Source: an uncultured Fretibacterium sp.
GTDB lineage: Bacteria > Synergistota > Synergistia > Synergistales > Aminobacteriaceae
Assembly (NCBI RefSeq): GCF_963548695.1
Contig: NZ_CAUUWA010000057.1
Coordinates: forward strand, 1 to 14,145
DNA length: 14,145 bases
Reading direction: 5' to 3'
Within the stretch, counting starts at the first letter, position 1; every line of letters begins with the position of its first letter. A program made the translations under genes and the position numbers. The notes beneath the pieces are model-generated. The model had not been told where the DNA came from. It did no database searches and was given only the letters and a program-made list of their open reading frames with translations. Below are positions 13,500 to 14,145 of this stretch, in pieces.

Positions 13500-14145
13500 G
13501 GGATCTCAGCAGAGAGGACAGGGAGAGGAACGACGGCCGAACGAGCGTCGAGCTGGAGACGGCGCTGGCGCTGATCGAACGCGACGTCGCCCCTATCGTC
13601 GAGACGGAGCGGGTCCCTCTGGCCGAGGGGCTGGGCCGGGTGCTCTCCGAGGATGTCCGGATGGAGGGGGACCTTCCGCCGTTCGACCGTTCGCCGCTGG
13701 ACGGCTATGCGCTGAGGAGCGCGGACACGCAGGGGGCGGCCCCGGACGCTCCCGTCGTCCTGTCCGTTACGGACACGGTCCACGCAGGGCGCATGGGGAG
13801 CGTCGCGGTCGTCCCCGGCACGGCTGTGCGCTTGATGACCGGCGCCCCGATCCCCGAGGGCGCGGACTGCGTCGTGCCCTTCGAGCGGGTGGAGGAGGGC
13901 GGGGAGACTATCCGCCTCTCGTTCCCGTTGGGGCGCCACGAGAACTACTGTTTTCGTGGCGAGGACATCCGGAAGGGGACGACGGCCGCGCGTACGGGGA
14001 CGAGGGTGGACTCCCGGTCCATCGGGGTCCTGGCCTCGTCGGGGCTGACCCTGCTCCCGGTCCGCCGCCGTCCGCGAGTCGCCGTTTTCTCGACGGGCGA
14101 CGAGCTCGTTCCGCCGGGGACGCCCCTCGGACCGGGAAAGATTCG
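13496..14145 (+). CDS. moeA: Molybdopterin molybdenumtransferase MoeA (partial, N-terminal 216 residues)
   Basis: MoeA inserts molybdate (or tungstate) into adenylylated molybdopterin. The frame starts at ATG 13496, overlapping the mobA stop by 4 bp, and runs off the right edge. Visible family blocks are VPLAEGLGRVLSEDV, the substrate loop PPFDRSPLDGYAL (usual form PPFDNSAMDGYA, so N to R and AM to PL changes), LMTGAPIPEGADCVVPFE, a GEDIRKG block and VAVFSTGDELVPPG at the start of the central MoaB/MogA-like domain. The first 15 residues are charged and specific to this protein. The C-terminal domain lies outside the window. Together with mobA and fdhD it completes a cofactor-maturation set around the formate dehydrogenase. 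Confidence 0.93.
   Translation, partial: MRDLSREDRERNDGRTSVELETALALIERDVAPIVETERVPLAEGLGRVLSEDVRMEGDLPPFDRSPLDGYALRSADTQGAAPDAPVVLSVTDTVHAGRMGSVAVVPGTAVRLMTGAPIPEGADCVVPFERVEEGGETIRLSFPLGRHENYCFRGEDIRKGTTAARTGTRVDSRSIGVLASSGLTLLPVRRRPRVAVFSTGDELVPPGTPLGPGKI

Overview
The window comes from a GC-rich anaerobic bacterium that ferments amino acids. It carries a selenocysteine-containing formate dehydrogenase, a NuoEFG-like diaphorase set, Mo/W-bis-MGD cofactor genes and histidine-utilisation genes. This mix is compatible with Synergistota or another amino-acid-fermenting anaerobe. That placement is an inference; the window holds no rRNA or ribosomal protein gene to confirm it.

Layout. Positions 1-5251 are read on the minus strand. 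In transcription order they are hutH (histidine ammonia-lyase), hutI (imidazolonepropionase), an exported phosphodiester-glycosidase (NAGPA-type) protein and the start of an unrecognised exported protein that runs off the left edge. A sigma70-like promoter and a hairpin leader precede hutH. Positions 5473-5720 hold a probable small structured RNA, best guess 6S-like, with its own extended -10 promoter and intrinsic terminator. It lies just upstream of fdhD on the plus strand. fdhD converges on a minus-strand operon (9662-6534) encoding NuoE-like, NuoF-like and truncated NuoG-like subunits. A 273-bp divergent control region separates this operon from the plus-strand formate dehydrogenase alpha subunit (9936-12680). 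That gene is interrupted by an in-frame UGA which is decoded as selenocysteine: a SECIS hairpin follows it directly and the protein homology continues across it. An array of five perfect hairpins then precedes mobA, which overlaps moeA by 4 bp. moeA runs off the right edge.

How the genes work together. FdhF carries the catalytic Sec and bis-MGD cofactor plus a NuoG-like electron wire. The divergent NuoE/NuoF/NuoG-N-like proteins would pass electrons between this wire and NAD(P)(H), probably with ferredoxin, as in HylABC/FdhF-type electron-bifurcating formate dehydrogenases. MoeA inserts the metal, MobA makes the dinucleotide cofactor and FdhD sulfurates it. Histidine breakdown through HutH and HutI leads to formiminoglutamate, a source of one-carbon units and formate, so the two halves of the window may be metabolically linked.

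The most noteworthy points are the near-E. coli-type SECIS, a FdhD lacking the usual loop cysteine(s) and carrying a 16-bp tandem duplication at its 3' end, a stand-alone paralogue of the FdhF N-terminus, the 6S-like RNA and the hairpin array.
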